Below, piece by piece: positions 61,053 through 64,000 of a DNA stretch of 64,000 nucleotides (position 1 is the first letter of the stretch; each line of letters opens with the position of its first letter). The DNA lies in NCBI GenBank assembly GCA_934364805.1, contig CAKRMH010000001.1, positions 62,001 to 126,000 of the forward strand. The letters are read 5' to 3'. Made by a program: the position numbers and the translations under genes. This DNA comes from an uncultured Lachnospiraceae bacterium. Lineage in GTDB: Bacteria; Bacillota; Clostridia; Lachnospirales; Lachnospiraceae. Under the pieces are notes generated by a model. It had not been told where the DNA came from and searched no databases. It saw only the letters and a list, made by a program, of their open reading frames with translations.

Positions 61053-62534
61053 ATGTTGGAAAAATCAAAAAATATTTTTGGAAATGAGATCAGTGCCAGA
61101 GCATATAAGAGTGCGTGCAGATCAAAGAAAAAGTATCAGAAAAAATTTGGGGATGATTCCAGAACCGATTATCCGGTGAGCATTGAAAGAAATCCATATA
61201 TCGGGGATTCGCTTGGTGTCCGGAACATTTTGCTCGAACAGAAAGACAATCGTGCAGAGTTTGATATGGAGAAGGGAATTATCGTTGGAAATATCCGTAT
61301 GGGATTTGGACATTACCGGATTTCAATGGCGATGGCTTCGGCAGCAAAATATCTGGGCTACACGCCATACTGGATGGATTTAAACGGTTATCCGCAGACC
61401 ACATGCACAAAAGTCATCAGTGCGCAGAATAAACTGTATTCTCTGGGTTCAAGAATGTCCAAAAACCGATTGTTTAACAAACTGGTCTGGGAACCGATGA
61501 ATTACGAGGGATTCCGGGCGTTGTCATATAATGCTTCCGACCAGAAAAATGCAGAACTCATGGTGCCGGTATTCCGGAATATCCCGAAGGAGATTCCGGT
61601 GATCGGAACACATGTGTGGCCAGCACAGGCTGCAGTTCACGCAGGCATGAAATATGTTGTCAATGCGATTCCGGATAACTGGCCGATGGCGCTTCATCTT
61701 GCTGAAGGCAGTGTCCATACGATCCAGTGCCACAATGCTTATATGGGATACCGCATTTTAAACGGTATGAATAAGAAAAATGTCTGCAATCCGATGCCGG
61801 CAGATGCTTTAGTGTATACCGGTCATTATATTGATCATGAATTAGTCAGCAATATAGAAAATGACTGTCAGGCGAGAATTGAGCGGAAAAATCAAAAGAA
61901 ACCGATGCGTTTCCTGCTGACGATCGGCGGAGCCGGAGCACAAAAAGAAATCTTTGCTGCGATTATCCGTCATCTGCTTCCGATGATCCATGAAAAAAGA
62001 GCTGTTTTGTATGTAAACGTCGGGGATTATAAAAATGTGTGGGATGAGCTGCAGAAAGAGATTCCGGAGATGGGATCGGCTGCAACCGAACATTTTGACA
62101 ACTGGAAAGCAACCGAAAAATTTGCTGAGGACGCATTAGATCCGGCAAATGATATGTTCGGAATACATGGATTCTGGCATCCCAATATTTTTGAAGCAGT
62201 TTATTGTACCAACCTTCTGATGAGAAGCGCAGATGTGCTTGTGACAAAACCAAGTGAGCTTGCATTTTATCCGGTTCCAAAGCTGTTTATCAAAAGAGTC
62301 GGAAAGCATGAAATGTGGGGAGCAATCCATTCTGCAGAAATCGGTGATGGAACACTTGAGTGCAGGGATATTCCACATACGATCCAGATGATCGATCTGT
62401 TTTTAAACGACAACGATCTGCTGGAAGATATGTGTCATAACATTATGATCAATAAATCTATCGGAATCTATGATGGTGCATATAAAGCAGTAGAACTTGC
62501 AATGGGGTTAAAAAATAAAGATCAGGGAAGATAG
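61053..62534 (+). CDS. GT-B fold glycosyltransferase-like protein of unknown function
   Basis: This 493-residue protein contains GNIRMGFGHYRISMAMA near residue 85. This is similar to the N-terminal Gly-rich loop of monogalactosyldiacylglycerol synthase and GT28 enzymes. A LLTIGGAGAQKEIFAAI segment near 287 and VTKPSELAFYPVPKL near 400 resemble the C-terminal nucleotide-binding half. Both halves point to a GT-B fold. No transmembrane segment is seen. AAGGAGTATAAC supports the ATG at 61053. Why such a protein sits between a GH2 enzyme and a sugar importer is unclear. It could be a phosphorylase-like or glycosyl transfer enzyme. Confidence 0.65.
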   Translation: MLEKSKNIFGNEISARAYKSACRSKKKYQKKFGDDSRTDYPVSIERNPYIGDSLGVRNILLEQKDNRAEFDMEKGIIVGNIRMGFGHYRISMAMASAAKYLGYTPYWMDLNGYPQTTCTKVISAQNKLYSLGSRMSKNRLFNKLVWEPMNYEGFRALSYNASDQKNAELMVPVFRNIPKEIPVIGTHVWPAQAAVHAGMKYVVNAIPDNWPMALHLAEGSVHTIQCHNAYMGYRILNGMNKKNVCNPMPADALVYTGHYIDHELVSNIENDCQARIERKNQKKPMRFLLTIGGAGAQKEIFAAIIRHLLPMIHEKRAVLYVNVGDYKNVWDELQKEIPEMGSAATEHFDNWKATEKFAEDALDPANDMFGIHGFWHPNIFEAVYCTNLLMRSADVLVTKPSELAFYPVPKLFIKRVGKHEMWGAIHSAEIGDGTLECRDIPHTIQMIDLFLNDNDLLEDMCHNIMINKSIGIYDGAYKAVELAMGLKNKDQGR

Positions 62535-62548
62535 TATAGGAGAGAAAA

Positions 62549-63946
62549 ATGGAAACAAAGAAAAAATTATCAGGAATAGAAAAGTTTGCCTACGGAATTG
62601 GTGCAGTTGGAAAAGATATGGTGTACATGTTATCTGCAAGTTATATCCTGTATTATTATCAGGATATTATGGGAGTCAGTGCATGGGCAATGGGGATTAT
62701 TCTTCTTGTGGCACGTGTATTTGATGCATTTAATGATCCGATCATGGGGGTGATTGTTGCCAAAACAAAGACCAGATGGGGCAAATTCCGCCCGTGGCTT
62801 CTGATCGGAACGCTGACCAATGCGGTCATTTTATATCTGATGTTTTCCGCACCGACTTCCTTCCATGCGGGAGGACTTGTGGCATATGCGGCTGTTACAT
62901 ATATTTTGTGGGGTGTTACCTACACCATGATGGATATTCCATACTGGTCAATGGTTCCTGCCTTTACAGAGAGTGGAAAAGAACGTGAGAACCTGTCGGC
63001 ACTCGCACGTTCCTGTGCAGGGGTAGGCTCAGCAGTCATCACAATTATTACGGTCATGTGCGTGTCCGGACTTGGAAAATGGCTTGGCGGAGCAAATGAT
63101 GGCGAGGTGGAACGTCTTGGTTTTCAGGCCTTTGCAGCAATTGTCGCAGTATTATTTGTGATTTTTACAGTTATCACCTGCGTCTGCATCAAGGAAAAAT
63201 CATCGGTGGATATGCAGACGGCTTCTGTAAAAGAAATGTTCCGTGCATTGATCCAGAATGACCAGGCGATGACGATGGTTGCAGCAATCGTGCTGATCAA
63301 TACAGCACTGTATATTACATCTAATTTACTGATCTATTTCTTTAAATATGATTTCAGTGGTGCCGGATGGAAAGCAGATTATACCCTGTTTAATACTTTT
63401 GGCGGAGCATTTCAGATACTTGCCATGATGATCCTGTTTCCGCTTCTGAGAAAATTCATGAGCACAATAAAAATATTTTATGTCAGCTCTACAATGGCTT
63501 TTTGCGGGTATCTCATCTTACTGTTCCTTATGACTGGAGGAGTGACGAATGTATACTTCCTTTTAGTACCGGCATTTCTGATCATGTCCGCATTTGGAAT
63601 GTTAAATGTAATTGTTACGGTTTTCCTGGCTAATACCGTAGATTATGGAGAACTGAAAAATAAACGAAGAGATGAGTCGGTTATTTTTTCCATGCAGACA
63701 TTTGTGGTGAAACTTGCCTCCGGAATTTCTGCGCTTGTTGCTTCACTTGTGCTTACCGTATGCCAGATCAGCTCGGATGAAACAGTAGAGGCAGCCGTCA
63801 GCGGAAGTGCAAGGATCGGACTTCGCATGAGTATGACACTTATTCCGATATTTGTACTTATCATTGCAGTTATCATATTCCGCAGACACTATATCCTTAC
63901 GGATGAGAAACTGAATGAAATCAAAAAGGAACTTAAGAAAAATTAA
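62549..63946 (+). CDS. GPH-family sugar:cation symporter (MelB type)
   Basis: This is a 465-residue transporter of the glycoside-pentoside-hexuronide:cation symporter family with 12 predicted membrane helices. Hallmarks include the opening EKFAYGIGAVGKDMVY, then DAFNDPIMGVIVAKTKTRWGKFRPW after helix 2, and the late KRRDESVIFSMQTFVVKL. It should import a glycoside or uronide with a cation, for the GH2 enzyme of the same operon. Members next to beta-glucuronidases are common in gut Firmicutes, but the substrate is not fixed. GGAGAGAAAA is the ribosome site. Confidence 0.92.
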   Translation: METKKKLSGIEKFAYGIGAVGKDMVYMLSASYILYYYQDIMGVSAWAMGIILLVARVFDAFNDPIMGVIVAKTKTRWGKFRPWLLIGTLTNAVILYLMFSAPTSFHAGGLVAYAAVTYILWGVTYTMMDIPYWSMVPAFTESGKERENLSALARSCAGVGSAVITIITVMCVSGLGKWLGGANDGEVERLGFQAFAAIVAVLFVIFTVITCVCIKEKSSVDMQTASVKEMFRALIQNDQAMTMVAAIVLINTALYITSNLLIYFFKYDFSGAGWKADYTLFNTFGGAFQILAMMILFPLLRKFMSTIKIFYVSSTMAFCGYLILLFLMTGGVTNVYFLLVPAFLIMSAFGMLNVIVTVFLANTVDYGELKNKRRDESVIFSMQTFVVKLASGISALVASLVLTVCQISSDETVEAAVSGSARIGLRMSMTLIPIFVLIIAVIIFRRHYILTDEKLNEIKKELKKN

Positions 63947-63960
63947 AGGAGGATATAATA

Positions 63961-64000
63961 ATGATTCGAAAACTTGACAACATCATGGTTCTTGATACAG
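63961..64000 (+). CDS. Start of a further gene of the sugar operon, truncated by the window
   Basis: An ATG follows AAAGGAGGATATAATA, and the first 13 codons read MIRKLDNIMVLDT. The gene starts 14 bases after the symporter stop and is part of the same operon. The visible part is too short to name a product. Confidence 0.6.
   Translation, partial: MIRKLDNIMVLDT

Noticed and set aside
1..64000. CRISPR arrays, prophage, insertion sequences or rRNA operons
   Set aside because: No regularly spaced repeats, transposase or integrase with att-like repeats, phage structural genes or rRNA were seen. The only recombinase-like gene is the broken xerD in its usual chromosomal context.

Overview
The window reads as chromosome of an anaerobic, spore-forming Firmicute of the Lachnospiraceae (Clostridium cluster XIVa) type. 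The evidence is spoIIM and spoIVB, the Firmicute order nusB-xseA-xseB-ispA-dxs-tlyA-nadK-argR-recN-spoIVB, AT-rich intergenic DNA, strong GGAGG ribosome sites and sortase-anchored surface proteins typical of gut clostridia. Genus or species cannot be fixed from the sequence alone. I see no phage, insertion sequence, CRISPR array or rRNA operon.

Layout. 1-2 kb: end of recX and RNase Y. 2-6.6 kb: an AraC-type regulator with two ABC half-transporters. 6.6-9.6 kb: nudF, spoIIM and a xerD-like gene that has lost its C-terminal catalytic end where it runs into the convergent DAHP synthase gene. 9.7-14.9 kb: tRNA-Arg(CCG), a membrane-anchored SH3 protein, rluF, ligA and metA (acetyl-CoA type, Glu111). 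14.9-26.4 kb: a lipoprotein, then the conserved nusB-to-spoIVB block covering transcription, DNA repair, isoprenoid and NADP synthesis, and sporulation signalling.

26.4-41.0 kb is the most notable part. A single-direction run of 17 genes joins sulfate uptake (sbp-cysTWA), ATP sulfurylase (cysDN), an AprAB-type APS reductase, a small siroheme sulfite reductase, a TusA-like protein, thioredoxin and thioredoxin reductase, cysK and metY to a sulfur-carrier cassette: a ThiS-like protein ending GGGQF, a ThiF/MoeB-type activating enzyme and a JAMM metalloprotease. This gene set matches the protein-thiocarboxylate route to homocysteine known from Wolinella succinogenes (HcyS/HcyF/HcyD/MetY). metA (O-acetylhomoserine supply) and metF (methyl donor for methionine) also lie in the window, so the region can be read as a path from sulfate to homocysteine and on toward methionine.

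41.0-45.7 kb: a 50-residue membrane protein, uppP, a structured intergenic region that may encode an RNA, a degV/fakB-type gene whose promoter is flanked by two FabT-like boxes, a phosphopantetheinyl transferase, greA-like and metF. 45.8-52.8 kb: a sortase-assembled pilus operon with a fibro-slime adhesin, a backbone pilin, a class C sortase, a surface protein with a degenerate sorting signal and a class B sortase. 53.0-57.7 kb: a 1525-residue modular, wall-anchored GH13 amylase. 57.9-64 kb: a TetR-led carbohydrate operon with a GH2 enzyme, a GT-B-like protein, a GPH-type sugar symporter and the start of one more gene.
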